Shown here piece by piece: positions 12,601 through 24,216 of a stretch of DNA of 64,000 bases (within the stretch, counting starts at the first letter, position 1; every line of letters starts with the position of its first letter). The notes under the pieces were generated by a model. The model was given only the letters and a program-made list of their open reading frames with translations. It searched no databases and had not been told where the DNA came from. This DNA is from Lepidurus packardi. Its lineage: Eukaryota > Arthropoda > Branchiopoda > Notostraca > Triopsidae. The translations under genes and the position numbers were made by a program. The DNA lies in contig JAKZAN010000007.1 in NCBI GenBank assembly GCA_023053545.1, positions 2,604,001-2,668,000 on the forward strand. Reading direction: 5' to 3'.

Positions 12601-15600
12601 AAAAGGCTCACTAGTTAAATGACAACGAGATTAGAAAGTGCTTAAGCCGTATTAGAAAAGAGGTCACGAGGATTCCGGATCCCGACGGAAAGACGATTGA
12701 CCCTACGTAACCTAACTTAAAGGCGTCCGTTCCCGTTGGAAGTTTTTGCGTAAGTTCCTTCCCGGTTGAAATCCCAATGTGTAAGCGCTGTCAGGATCGG
12801 AAAAAAACGCTCCCTCTGGAGTTTCCTCGAAGATACAAATACTATATCTTTTGACTGGAAGTGTTTAGTCCGCTGGGGCAAGGTACGAACAATTTGCGAT
12901 GTGAAAGCATAACTTTCGCATCTAGTAGGAAGTTTTCTAAATCGTCAGCAAATCAGAATCGACCTTCATTTTTAGCGCGTTCTGTTCAAAAATAAAATGG
13001 CTTCTAAAAGCGCTACCTTGACTAAGGGATTAGGGTCTCGGAGGCACAAAAGGCCTAAACGCTTACACACTGGACTTTCAAGCTAAAAGGAAGTTCCGGG
13101 AAGGAACTTGCGCAAAAAATTCCAATGTTTGTGGACGCCTTAAGGGTGGTTCACACTACCATTCAAAATCAAAAATCACCAGTCAAAATCAAGAAAATCA
13201 CTGACTGGAGGCGTGGTTTGGTCTGACTTGTGCCATTCAAATAAGATTGAATTTGGGTCCTTTGACTGTTGTGATTTGTGTGACTTGCCACATTGCCAAG
13301 GAAAGTTGTATGAAAAACATGCAGGAAACTTTGGTTTTTGAGCAGCTAAATAATAATAAAACTGTAAAAAGCTATCCAGATTTACTGAATTAATATAATA
13401 AAGTTTTATGTTGCAGCGAAAACATAAAACTTTATAATATTAATTCAGTAAATCTGGATAGCTTTTTACAGTTTTATTATTATTTTTTGAATGGTAGTGT
13501 GAACCACCCTTTAACATAACCAAACCAATCCAAACCTGAACTAACGTAACCTAACATGACGTCAGCCAAGAGCTTTGCTCACGCCCTAATACATAATAAA
13601 AAAAAAATAAACTAACGTAACCTAACAAAACCTTACTGAACCTTGTGACCTATTTTTTAATACGGCTTAAGCACTTTCACTTTAAGCAGACTTTTTAAAC
13701 TCGAAATTGTATTGGTCCCTTAAAAGGTTACGGACCTGGCATCATTCTGATGGGGCCCGACGTCCTTGTGTCGGGTACACACAGTCCTTCTGTCGAATCG
13801 TCCTGAAGTCGCGTTGCTCTTTGAAGTCTAGTCCTACGCTTACTTAGGGTTCTCAACACGATATCCCTTCTAATTTTCCCAGTCAATTAAAGGGACTGGT
13901 CATTCAACTGCATAACCTGCTCATTGAATTGATTAGGAATTTAGAAGGGGTTTCCCCCTAAGCGTAGTAGTAGGCTGGAAATGACAGGATTGGTCGAAAT
14001 GACGTAAAAGCAATGTCATTGGTCAATATCCGAAAGTGTGATTCTAATAGCCGATTGAAGTGCTACGTATCGGTCCTTTAAATTTGATTCCATAATGCTG
14101 CTGATTCTAATAACCAGTGACCACAATAAGCGTCATCTACTGTACTTAGTACTTTTAAATAAAAACAGATGACTGAATAAGAGAAAAAAAGAAAAAATGA
14201 TTTACGCGTTCGATGGCGACCCGCAACAGGACATTCGAGCGCAACCACCAACCTACGCCCATTTCGCGCATTTCGTCCCACGTAGGCTGTCCTTTGGCGT
14301 ACTGGGGCAGGATTTGCAGTAATTCTTCTTGGGATTGGGAATGGAAAGCCCACGCCAAGTGAGCAGGTGCCAAACCGCGTCGTTTTAAAGCAACTCGGGA
14401 AGCTGGAGGCAGACAACGTAGTAAATACAGATGATGGCGTACTGAGAGCAAGAATCTCACTCCACAACTGTCCAAGTGATCTGAAAATCAAGCAAAGGTT
14501 CTTAGAAACGAACAACTTTTTTTTTCTGCTGGAGTAAATATGGAGCTCTAACTCACGTGACTGCTCTTGGCGACGGCTGTAAATATCCGCAACGGTATCA
14601 GCCATGGCCAAAAGGTGCATTTGGTCCAAACTACTCAACCCAGGCAACTGGGTATGGGTCAATAACGCCGTCAATACACGAGCCTTAAAAAGAAATAAAA
14701 TAAAATCAGTTTCAATGTCTTTTTCTTTATCACACCATCTTGAAATTCAGAGGCAAAACATAATCGAAAAGGAGGCTACAAATGCGTGTGATTCGTTTTT
14801 ACATGTTTGAGTCCAAAATGGGCCAAGCCATTCTCATCCACCGAAATCCGCGATTTCTTGTTAGCACTGGCTTTTCCAGCCAAAATGGCGTCCAAATCGT
14901 CTTCATCCGCGTCTTCTTCTTCTTCAGCGTAACCATTGACTGTTTTTCCTCCGAAAAGCTGGCCGTAGCGCTGTTTTTGCTGCGAAGGGCCGTGGCTTTC
15001 CTCCCGATCTGCTGCTAACAGCGTCCAAAGCGGTAAAGGCGGTACCGCCAAGATTTCTGCATAGTCCAAGGTCACTTCTTCGGGTATTACTCCACCCCCA
15101 TTCTCCAATGCATTGACATCGTCCCTTCCTCCTATAGATACACAAAAACGAAAAGAATCAATCAATTCGAAGAAACTTTCACAACATTAAAACAAACGAA
15201 CCAGTGGTCCGTTACTTGGGACTATGCTACGATCGTCAACTAAGCTGGCACTCACACATCGCATTCCTCGTAAACCAATGCCATTTTATAATCACAAGAC
15301 TTAAAAGGATCAGCCAAATCTGTAAAACGATCCCATCTGCGCAGTTACGAACACTTTCTCTCGCACAACCATGTCAATAGTAAACTATAGATATCCTGCA
15401 CAGTGCAAAGCTAAAGACTCAACCTGACAGAAAGGGTTTACTATGCATAACTGGAGCTCTAAACGCCATATCTTCCACCGCACTAAAAGTGGAAACCGGC
15501 CTACCCACTCTCAAACTAGCCCTATCCAAAACTATGCTGAACAACTACGCCTCAAAATACTGGGGCCGCTGGCCAACTGAACCAGACACTCCATCCAAAA

Positions 15601-18600
15601 TAATCTACAAAACCTTGCCCGCAAATTTGCAGCAAAAGCATGGGTAGCAGTACCTACTAACACTTAGCAAGTAAAAAACTGGAACCGAAAGTTCATTCAG
15701 AAATGATGGGCCGAAAAAAGGGAATCCACCCCAAAACCCATTAAAGATTTAAACGCCCATCCAAGTTGTAAACCAATAATGTACACTAAACTTCCCATAT
15801 CAATCATGTCCAAACTAATTCAGATAAGAACTACACACTTCTTCACCCTTGTCTATCTGAAAAGAACTAAAAAAACAGAGTAACCTTTGCCCCTGTAATG
15901 AACGGGTACAGCAAAGTTTACACCACCTTCTATTCCACTGTAAACTTTTTTAAAAAGAAAGAGCAAAACTCCTTAGAGTCCTCAGCTGCTACAAACTGCA
16001 CTTCAATGCAGTATCCCTATAAACCAATCCCAAAGTAATCACCTCTACGGTTAACTTTTTTCTCCAAATAGTTCAATTCAGAACCTAACCCCGGATACAC
16101 TAACCCATCGTTATCAAGGTGCAATTTTGTTGGACTTTCTCTGTACCTGTCCTGTAAATACTGTATCTAGTATTCCTCAATAAAAGGAAACGTCAACGAA
16201 CTGGAAGCTTACATCGGGATAAATCATTTAAATGAACAGGTGTATCAATAACGAACAATAAAATAAATAAATAACAAAAACGCTATAAATTAATAAAAAA
16301 AAAAACTCAAATACAGAGTGAAAGAATGTGAATAACTCACCAGGATACGAAATAGAAAGCGCTCGAGTGCGGGTCCAAGTGCGGGATTGCGGTGCCTCTT
16401 CCTCGTCGTCTCCGCTCTTCTTCCCTTCTTCTTCCTCGTCTTCTCCTTCAAAAAGTTGCAGCTTGGTACCTTTCTTTCCCGCAGGGCCCTGGCCCAAAAA
16501 ACAGCGTACCAGATGGGCCAGGATTGCTTTCACCCATTTAGCTTTGCCGGAATGCAGCAATTCCATGAGCTGGCGTGGATGGTACTGCGGCAGTACCGGC
16601 GACGCCAAGTGCGCTGCTTCGAAAAGCCCAAAACTGGGCAAACATTCGGACAAGAGCCAGGCGGTGGTAGCACTGGCTGTTATGTTTTCTTCAGTTTTCT
16701 TGGCTAAATACGCTTCAGCGCTGGAGCCTAACTGGCGTCGCGATGCCGACGCAGATCCTGAAGATGCGGCAGCCGAAAGCGCGTGCATTGAAGATGCGCG
16801 AGGCAGATGAGCCATAGACGTAGCGTAAGGTAGCCTTCCAGGGGTGGACTCGGCGGCCAAACTCCGTAAAGTGGACTCGCCTAAGCCGCGATCTTCATCC
16901 CAGTCTTCCGCAGGCTTAGCCACGCCCATAGTGGCGGACGGACTTAACAGCACATCTGAGCCGAACACAAAATAAATCCAATAAAATTCCATAAAAGCGT
17001 AAACAAAAACAACAAAATCATTTATCAGCCAAACAAAAATAAATAAAGGAAAACGAAAAATTCTGCAAATAAAAATGAATACCGCTATCAGCTTTCCATT
17101 GCGAATACACGTGCATTTCGTTGTCCATGCCCACCACGAAGATTCCGTCCCGTACCCAGGACATGTGCATAGGAAGCGGGGGCAAACCATCCGCCGTTCG
17201 TAGTTCCAAACACCGTAAACGCATCCAGCGAACGCTAGGCGGCGAGGCAGCCGATAAAGAAGCAGCCGGTAACAGCGATCCCCTCCTCGGACTTGTGGCT
17301 TGATTGCTACTACCGCCTATACCAGCATGGGCTGCGACTGGGAGTGCATGTACGTTGGCGCTCTCCGGTACGCACGTATAAAGTAAAATCTGTATAAAAA
17401 ATTGAGACGATACGAAAAGAAAGAAAATGAATATTGAATAACGAATATAATAATATTAATATAATATAAAATAATAGCAACAGGTGTACGCCTACGCGGC
17501 CTACTTCAAATTAAAAAACATTTATAAAATAATATTAATACAATACATAATTTGACATAAATATAGTAATAAATATAACCAACCTTATTGCCTACGCCCA
17601 CAGTGAGAATATGACTCCCGTCTTCTTTGGAGACCCAATCCAGTTGCACGAGAAATTTCTGAGTTAAAGGACAGACGTTTCCCACCGTCTGAATACTCTG
17701 ACGTAGGGTTTGGAGGGTGGAAAAGGAAGGCACGGCTACCAAATGGCCCATATTAGGGACTGGCAAGGGTAAAGGCAGTGGAAGGGGCGTGCTTAGCGTG
17801 CTACCACCGCCCAGACTAGCTGAACTGTCCCAACTGCCACTGCTCAGATTATCTCCTCCTCCTCCACTGTTCATGACTCCATCAGTAGACATGCCCCCCA
17901 AGGCTTGCACATCGTCGTGAGACAGATTCCGCGACAATGCTTGGAGTCCTTGCGCGCGTCTTTTGAACCAGGCTGCGTCTTTCAAATAGCTCAGATCCAA
18001 ATCGGGGTCCATGCGAATCTTTGGCAAGTGGATGTTTTTCAAATGGACGGTATCTTCCAGTACCCATTCTGATCCTGTTGGAAAAACAAAAAATTCCATG
18101 AGTTTTAACCTTAATAAAGGACAATAAACGAGTTTATTACCACCAGACGATTCGCATTCATGGATTGCTACACACAAATTGATGTAGCGAGTGTCAGGAT
18201 CGGCTGACTGGGGTTTGGTGAAGGATTTTCCAGCTTTGTAAGCCACCGCGACGCGGCCCGAGTAAGCAGCACTGACGGAAAGGGGCGTGCCGGGGACGTT
18301 GACAAGGGAGTGCCCCGCTTGCATGTCCCATTCGATCCAGACTAACGTTTCGACGTCTTCTCCTCCTTCCAAACCAGAATTCACGATGCCACATTTCCAG
18401 AAACGTACGCTGGCGTCCGAACAAGCAGTTACTAGTACATACGGAGCAAAACAGGCCGGATAAATGGAGGCTGAAGACAAGTGACCGGCAGCTGGGGAAG
18501 CATCCACCACTTCCACTCCCTCCGGGAGGCTTAAACGTTGCGTACAAACCTTTTTAAAAGTACAAGCAAGTGTAAAATAAAATTTTTACCAGTACAAAAT

Positions 18601-21600
18601 ACATTGTTCGCGACCCGATCCAGGTAAAATGAAATTTTTTTCACAAAAAGGGGAATAACATTGAAAGGTTTGAATAAATGAATGCAGAGGAAAACATTTT
18701 CATATACAGTGGTACCTCGCATAACAAACGCAATCAGTTATAGGATGGCGTTCGTTATGCGAATCCTTTGTTGCGCGGACGCCGCTTCCGATAGCTTATT
18801 ATGGGAATAATTTTGATCCGTTCTCGAGCCTGGTCCAAAATCGCACACAAATTTTAACTTTGCATTACTATACTGTGAATGCCACTCTTTTCTTAAACCT
18901 ATGAAACCAGGCCCTACTGGCTTCGAACTGTTTTCTCTTGCTCTAAAGCTTGTTCCTGGAGTGGATCTTTTAAGCTGTTAATACATGACCCTAACTTTCT
19001 CACAAATTATTTCCTGCGTGGGTAAATCTCCTTTCATTACTAAAAACGAACAACAACGTCTCCATTTCGTCACTAATCGATTTTCTGTGCACCTGTGAAC
19101 AAACTCTTGAGACTCCTTTGGCCACCTTAGCTTTCATGATTGATTCTCTATTGGCTAAAAATTCTTCCTATGGTGGACTTGTTAACTCCATATTCAGGTG
19201 CAAGATCTACAACTCCTGAGTCTTTTTCGTCTTGATTTCTTGTTTATATCAGTACTACGTGCTTTTCTACTCTTCCCACTAAGTCTTCTTAGGTGCCATT
19301 TTGGCAAAACCAAGAAAAGTACTGAACTTTCCACAAATTTCAAATGTAAAAATTGTGGCGTGCAGTTCACCATGCAGGACTGTGTTCGTTAAGCGGAACA
19401 TTTTCCGGCCCGCGCGCGCGTTCGTAATGTGGAACTTTCGTTGTGCCAGGCGTTCGTTATGCGAGGTAATACTGTACTTGTAAGTTACCTTTTAAGAAAC
19501 ACGTCTACGAAGCATTAAAAACTTATTTACAGTTAAACATATTAATGAAGTAAAATGTGATCGGTGGTGGCCATTTTGCACTTAACGCTTAAGGAACAGG
19601 AAAAAAAAACTAAACTTACTTTGGATGTGACGATAGAAACAGGCGACGCAGCCGACCGGGGGGTTGTCGGTGTGTCATCTTCATCGATGGGCCCAGTTTG
19701 GGGCTGCAACGCAATGACCAGTTTCCAAACATGGATAATACTGCCCCCTCCCTCGCTTTCCTCCCCTTTCTCCAAAACGACGACGTAAAAGGGCTCTTTG
19801 AACGTCGGCGTGGCCTGCAAGTCAACCACCGCTCCTAGCGAAGCTTCCATCAAGCCCAAGCCTCCTCCAACTGTGCTATTTGCCCCTTCTCCCGTCTCGC
19901 CTACCATCGGGCCACCGGAAAGCCCCGCCCCACGTCGTCCAGTCATCAACTGTTCTTGGAAAACGTGTAGAAGCTGCGTATTATGCCAATCCTGTCAAAA
20001 AAAATAAAAATAAAATTCCCATACATTTCCATCCGATTTTCGTTAATTTTTAATCATATCTAAAGACCAACTCACATGGGAAGCATCTTTGATTGCTGCC
20101 AATTCCAAAACGCAACCCGGGCGGGATGTGGATTGCTCTGAAACCATCCTAGCTAAACTATTCCGCTCTTGTTGCGAAGTAAACGCTTTCTGCCAAGAAT
20201 CCTGAAAAGAGCTGGTACTCGAGTCTTCGCTATGGTGCGTCCCATCCGAGTCTGCCTGCATGTTATGAATATTAGCTGGACTATTCCTGTCTATGGTGGC
20301 TAAGAGCGAACGGGCATCAATGACCGCCTGGTAGACTCTCAGCGAAGTTCCATCCGAGGCCACAAAGCAAGCCGAAGCCGATTGCGCAGCCACGCCTTTC
20401 CCACCCAGACCGGGCGGAACCAAAGTGGCTGCCGGCAGCAAGGTTGGAATCCAGGCCACCGAGGAAAACGCCGAAGCCGCTGGTGAATTAATCCTCGCCA
20501 ACTCCGTCACGCCTCCACTTCTTGATAACGGCCCCACAGGTTCCACTCGCCACAGAATCAATTCCGAGCAAAATCCCTAAAAATAAGACAACAATTAGGT
20601 ATTAATAAGAATTTTATATTCTGTTTCAATTGAAAAATAGGACATATGTTACCTTATTGGCCACCACTGACATGGACATGTGACGTCCCCGAGTGCCATT
20701 ATTCGGCGGAGTGGGCGTGGGAAGGGAGGAGCCAGTATCTTGAATGGTCTGCACCACATTGTGATGGGACGTGGTGAGCAACAGCGGCAAGACTGGATGG
20801 CAGGTGACATCATTGACACGGAAGCGATGCCCGGACACTCTCGCGTTATGGGCCACGGAAAGCAGCTGCGTGAACCTGGATCCTTCCCCGAACGCCAAAT
20901 GCCAGAGATTCAGGGATCCGTTGTCGTGTTTGGTGAGGAGACACACGACTGGAGCCGGGGAGGGGCGGAAGGTATTGCTATGATTCGTTTGGTAATGACT
21001 GGTACTAGAGTGGGGTCTCTCCTTGGGCGGGGAAAAGGATAAACTCGCTGGGCGGTGCTTCAGAGACTTTTGGCTTTTATTTCCCTCGCTTTTTTCAGCC
21101 TCTTCGTCTTCCCCGCCTTCGCTTCTCGACTGGATTCGATCTTCCTGATCTTCGTCTTCTTCGCGAAGGTTCTCGTAGTCGACTGGTGCTGCCGCCGCAG
21201 CCGTGTGATGGTCCAAGTGGAGCAAATGTCGGAGATCGAGATAGTGGGTGGGGTTATAGAGAGCTAGAGCAGGCGCCATGGTACCGGCATCCCCTAAAGG
21301 CAAGGCATTAGGCAAACGCGACGAAAACGAGACCTGTGGTTGTCGAAAGGATCCTGGCTGGTACTCGTCTAACCAATCCACCAACCTATTTGGGATAGAG
21401 AAACAAACAAAAATAAACAAGTAAAAATAGTGATTTCAGAAGTAAGCATCAAAACGTCATTTCACCAGACTAGAAAGGAACCGTCAAGGGGATGGATCGC
21501 AAAGAGCAAATCAGGGCTTTGGTGCCAATCCCGGAGTAATGTTTCAATCCGCAGATCCAAGGCATCGCCCAAGGGCATGGGCGGCTGGGAGGTGCAGCCG

Positions 21601-24216
21601 TCAGTGGCCAACGAAGCCATTGAAGTGGCCCCGCTCAAGGGCGAGAAGACTGGGACAGTTCCAACAGACGGAGGTTGGTTCCAAGCATGGGGAAAACCAT
21701 CCATTTCTCCATTGTTGGGACTACTGTGACCTTGGTGCCTCAAAAATTTGGCCAAATCGCCAGTAGTTCCCCTCACACGCTTCTTTTTTACTAGAAACAT
21801 GGAATTACACGTTCCGAATTAAAACGAAAAATTCAAACAAATTGAATCAGTCACTAAACAATACCGCAAGAAAAAAATGACGTTTCAAACCATTTCAAAG
21901 CTCCAAAAATAACTATGACAAAGATTTTGGAAGTGGTTTCTAACGCTCGAAAGCTTTAAACCAACGGAAAGGAGTCCTAATATGACTTTTGAAGTTTCAA
22001 AGAGATCTAAAAAGGCTCGAGATATGATTTGTAATGAGGTTAAAGTTTCAAAAAGACAAAAAATAAATCTTAAGATGACTCCTGACGGTTTTTTGAGTTA
22101 CAAAAAAACGTATTTACTTGGAGAAGCTTCGTGATTAGATGGCGTCGTGGCTTCGGAAGACCTTTCGGTGTCGCCGTGTAGCCAATCTTCGCGTTCCAAA
22201 GCTTTTTTGCTCAACTCCTGCACAATTATTAGGAAACTATACTCAAGATTCGCTGAAATATAGTAACAATGATGTCTTTACTTGTAAAATTTGCTCAGCT
22301 TGGGCCGTAAAGTGCATTTCCTTGTTGTTAAGCCAATGGAGGACTAATGGCGGGCCTGCAAAGTCGCCTTGTCCCAAACAGGGCACTAAAGGAATGTCGG
22401 TGGCTGCGTTCACAGCTGCTGCGAGATGAAAATGGAGTCCTAGTACCGCCCCCGTGCCATGGAGTCCAAATCCATGGCTTTCGTGGACACTAAACGAAGA
22501 AGGAAACGTCGGCAAGGGCATGGCTGAAGCTGAAGGAGTCGTGGCCGGCCCCATTTGTCCATGATGGGTTCTTCTGCCCTGTCCATGTTTCAAATTCCTT
22601 CTCAGATGAAAACAATGCCTATAAAGAGCACAGAACAACATTAGAAAAACTCCATCAGAAATTGATTTTCAGGTCTTTATTCTTACCTAACATGCTTGAG
22701 ACGCTGCAAAATCCGAGTTTTATGACGCTGTGTGCGGAATTTGGGATTGGCATGGGTTAAAGGATCCCAGTGAGGCAAAGAGACCAAGCCAAGCCCATCA
22801 TCCGGACCCGCAGGCAGGACTGTTTCCACCCAAAGTCTGCAAATATTATCTCGGCATGACGTCACTAACATGGCACACACGCTTCCCCTGTAACAAGTAT
22901 CAAAAGTATCAGCAACGGTCTTTAGAAATCGATTTTACGGAGCGTGGGGTCAATTTTTAAGTACTTGGGCATGTATTTGGATGTCCTACGCCACGAAAAG
23001 CCAGTAACAGCTTGCGGATGAGCAATATAAACGAAGGAAAAGTGAGGTGCAGCATCCATGTCCAAAGATGGAGTCGAAGCCATGCTGTGATCCGTGTGAC
23101 GAGACGGAAACATGACTAGAAAGGAAGAAATATTTCTTTAGAGCCGCCGACCGATAACAGCAAACCAAGTGTTGAAGCTCAAATGAAATTAAAATGACAA
23201 CTTACGTGGCTTGTCCTCATACCAGATCCGTAAAAGTCGATCTTGTGTAGCTGCGGTAGCGAAAAGTGTGCCATCTGGGGAAAAAGCAGCTTGGGTGACG
23301 GGAGAAGCTGGGACGTTCTCCCAAAGCAAACGCCAACTCGCCGCAGCAGGCCGAGACTCGTCAGGAAATTCTGGTGAGGACACGCCCTCCGCATCTTCGT
23401 CGCTGCTTTCCTCACCGTCCTCGTCTCCCAATTCAAACGTTACTGTCCGCTTCACGCCTCCTAGAATGAAATACAAATGTTTCGGAAATTTAGAGTCTTT
23501 TATAATTAAAAAGTTAAGGACACGAGAAGCCTGTCTACCAGTTTTGTGAATGGGCTGTCCAGCAGGCTCTTCATTAGGCACATGAAAATACCACAATTGC
23601 AAGACTTTTCCTCCAGTCAAGAGACGAGTTCCTTCAAGGTTCCAGGATAAGGTCGCCACAAAACAAGAGCTCAGGATACGTCCAGTCTCTACCCATCGGT
23701 AATCCAATCGCTGGAAAGCAGAAATAACGTCACATATTGAAGGAACGAATGAAAATTGGGTTTCTAACTAAGGAAATAAGCGTACGTGAGAACTGTTTTG
23801 ATGAACCAAAGGCGTAGGTTCGTATATGCAGACATGACTACCATATGCTGCTGCAATCTTCCCAGTATCAGTGGAAGTATCTAAACAACTAATCTGCACG
23901 TTATTATGCAAAGCGCCAGGAATGATTTGCACCCTTTCGAATGTCACTGAGAGAATCACAACATTGCTCCCAGCAGCATATGCCTAAAAAAAAGATGAAA
24001 CGATAGTTTAAACAAGTTTTCAATGTTCAAAGTTACTGCGGGTAATGTTTAATGGCTTGCGAAAAAAAAGAGAGAAAATCAATCATTTTGGCTACTTTCG
24101 CCGAGTGGAAAAGCTTCTTTTTTTTTTACCGAAAAGGAGATGCCTTCTACACTTCCCACTGCAAAACCACGATTACCAGCATTACAGGCGCCGGTTAAGA
24201 CTTGATGGCACTTCAT
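3664..24216 (-). CDS. DMXL: Rabconnectin-3alpha / DmX-like protein (DMXL1/2, Rbcn-3A), V-ATPase assembly regulator
   Basis: Large WD-repeat protein, animal counterpart of yeast Rav1. With the Rbcn-3B partner it promotes V-ATPase assembly on endosomes and synaptic vesicles and supports Notch signalling (family knowledge). Reconstructed exons: 24216-24130, 23983-23786, 23710-23539, 23460-23206, 23115-22965, 22887-22687, 22618-22282, 22217-22118, 21790-21466, 21385-20653, 20576-20076, 19991-19620, 18549-18141, 18074-17584, 17389-17083, 16955-16341, 15131-14803, 14683-14557, 14480-14206, 11971-10826, 10261-9931, 9826-9546, 8515-8140, 8036-7594, 7447-7150, 6957-6449, 6302-6178, 6018-5820, 5401-5341, 4575-4222, 4130-3664. 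Phases join throughout, giving 3524 residues. The start MKCHQVLTGACNAGNRGF matches the family N-terminus. WD repeats fill the N-terminal third, a Rav1p_C-type region with MGVGWWLRSN lies centrally, and C-terminal WD blades include GNKFGVADADGNVSLWQL and GSAEGDVRVW. The last intron uses a GC donor. DMXL1 versus DMXL2 is not resolvable. Confidence 0.95.
4646..5269 (+). mobile_element. Tigger/pogo-like non-autonomous element, copy A
   Basis: A 624-bp element in a DMXL intron, flanked by TA. It starts CAGTAGATGCCGCTAAT and ends with the inverse, GCGCGGCATCTACTG. The plus strand keeps a decayed transposase start: residues like GIPQSSLSKLLK form a psq-type helix-turn-helix typical of pogo/Tigger transposases, followed by a basic stretch. 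The catalytic domain is missing. The left part holds a palindromic core, TTATTCAATTGAATAA. This copy is opposite in orientation to copies B, C and D. Confidence 0.85.
8618..9398 (-). mobile_element. Tigger/pogo-like non-autonomous element, copy B
   Basis: About 780 bp in a DMXL intron, between TA dinucleotides, with the same terminal repeat as copy A (CAGTAGATGCCGCTAAT at the left, GGCATCTACTG at the right). The minus strand encodes a decayed psq helix-turn-helix fragment (8790-8890, GIPQSSLSKLLK-like). The palindromic core (CATTCAATTGAATAACC) and the flanking CGCTTAGGTAG / CTACGCGTAG block are present at about 8995-9135. No intact transposase remains. Confidence 0.85.
10350..10650. repeat. 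AT-rich foldback repeat in a DMXL intron
   Basis: Two imperfect inverted arms meet near 10490. The left arm contains CGTCAAAAGATTTAGATATG and TGATTTATTTAA. The right arm holds their inverses, TTAAATAAATCA and CATAAATCTTTTGGCG. Weaker complementarity extends outward on both sides. The structure resembles an old foldback MITE. Exact ends and target duplication are not clear. Confidence 0.6.
13143..13510. mobile_element. PIF/Harbinger-like MITE with TTA target duplication
   Basis: A 368-bp element with terminal inverted repeats of about 26 bp, beginning AGGGTGGTTCACAC and ending GTGTGAACCACCCT. TTA flanks both ends (13140-13142 and 13511-13513), the 3-bp TWA duplication usual for PIF/Harbinger. 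It has no coding capacity. Its right half is an almost perfect hairpin (13349-13412 against 13421-13484). It lies inside the foldback insert of Tigger copy C, so it is the youngest layer. Confidence 0.75.
13349..13484. repeat. 64-bp near-perfect inverted repeat inside the MITE
   Basis: Arm 13349-13412 begins AATAATAATAAAACTG. It is the reverse complement of 13421-13484 except for about one mismatch, with an 8-base loop (GCAGCGAA). The transcript would form a long hairpin. Confidence 0.85.
15200..16185 (+). mobile_element. Decayed LINE 3' fragment in a DMXL intron
   Basis: Many stops and frameshifts, but conceptual translation shows the C-terminal part of a non-LTR retrotransposon reverse-transcriptase ORF. 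TGALNAISSTALKVETGLP is near 15450, and later SLHHLLFHCKLF and LRVLSCYKLHFNA. The same blocks occur in order in the younger LINE at 52.4-53.4 kb (TGALKTSPTSLLEVESGI; DLQHIICHCRWL; LRELSKLKIHFNA), so both belong to one family. It ends near an AATAAAAGG tail. Target duplications are not recognisable. Confidence 0.7.
18707..19474 (-). mobile_element. Tigger-family element E (CAGTGGTACCTCG termini), decayed
   Basis: A 768-bp element flanked by TA in a DMXL intron. The left end is CAGTGGTACCTCGCATAAC and the right end is GTTATGCGAGGTAATACTG, inverted copies. This terminal sequence is typical of Tigger elements in animals. The minus strand holds a broken transposase N-terminus: MAPKKT, then LAPEYGVNKSTIGRIF, then AKGVSRVCSQ, matching the order of a Tigger DNA-binding region with several stops and frameshifts. 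It is a different family from copies A-D. Confidence 0.85.

Larger units (their letters stand above)
12430..13815. repeat. Foldback repeat with 21-bp minisatellite arms, nested in copy C
   Basis: The left arm (about 12440-12690) contains several units resembling CGACACAAGGACGCCGGGC, then TTTCGAGTTCAAAAGGCTCA and a CTTAAGCCGTATTA block. The right arm (about 13640-13815) carries the inverse order: TAATACGGCTTAAGCAC, AAACTCGAAATT and GACGTCCTTGTGTCGGG. A similar left arm occurs alone at 42230-42480. The type of element is unknown. Confidence 0.6.
12028..14142 (-). mobile_element. Tigger/pogo-like element, copy C, carrying nested insertions
   Basis: The longest family member (2.1 kb), in a DMXL intron and flanked by TA. 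It starts CAGTAGATGCCGCTTATTG and ends CGTCATCTACTG. On the minus strand at 12186-12374 it keeps a decayed N-terminal transposase piece containing AAVQLGIPQSSLSKLFKHRY, a psq-type DNA-binding helix-turn-helix. The extra length comes from a foldback insert with 21-bp repeat arms (about 12430-13815), which itself contains a PIF/Harbinger-like MITE (13143-13510). The palindromic CGCTTAGGTAG core is at about 13840-13970. Confidence 0.8.

Noticed and set aside
20680..21420. Plus-strand open frames opposite the DMXL exons (for example 20680-21042, 21055-21267)
   Set aside because: They are shadows of the coding minus strand, where the DMXL reading frame matches the family and joins in phase.
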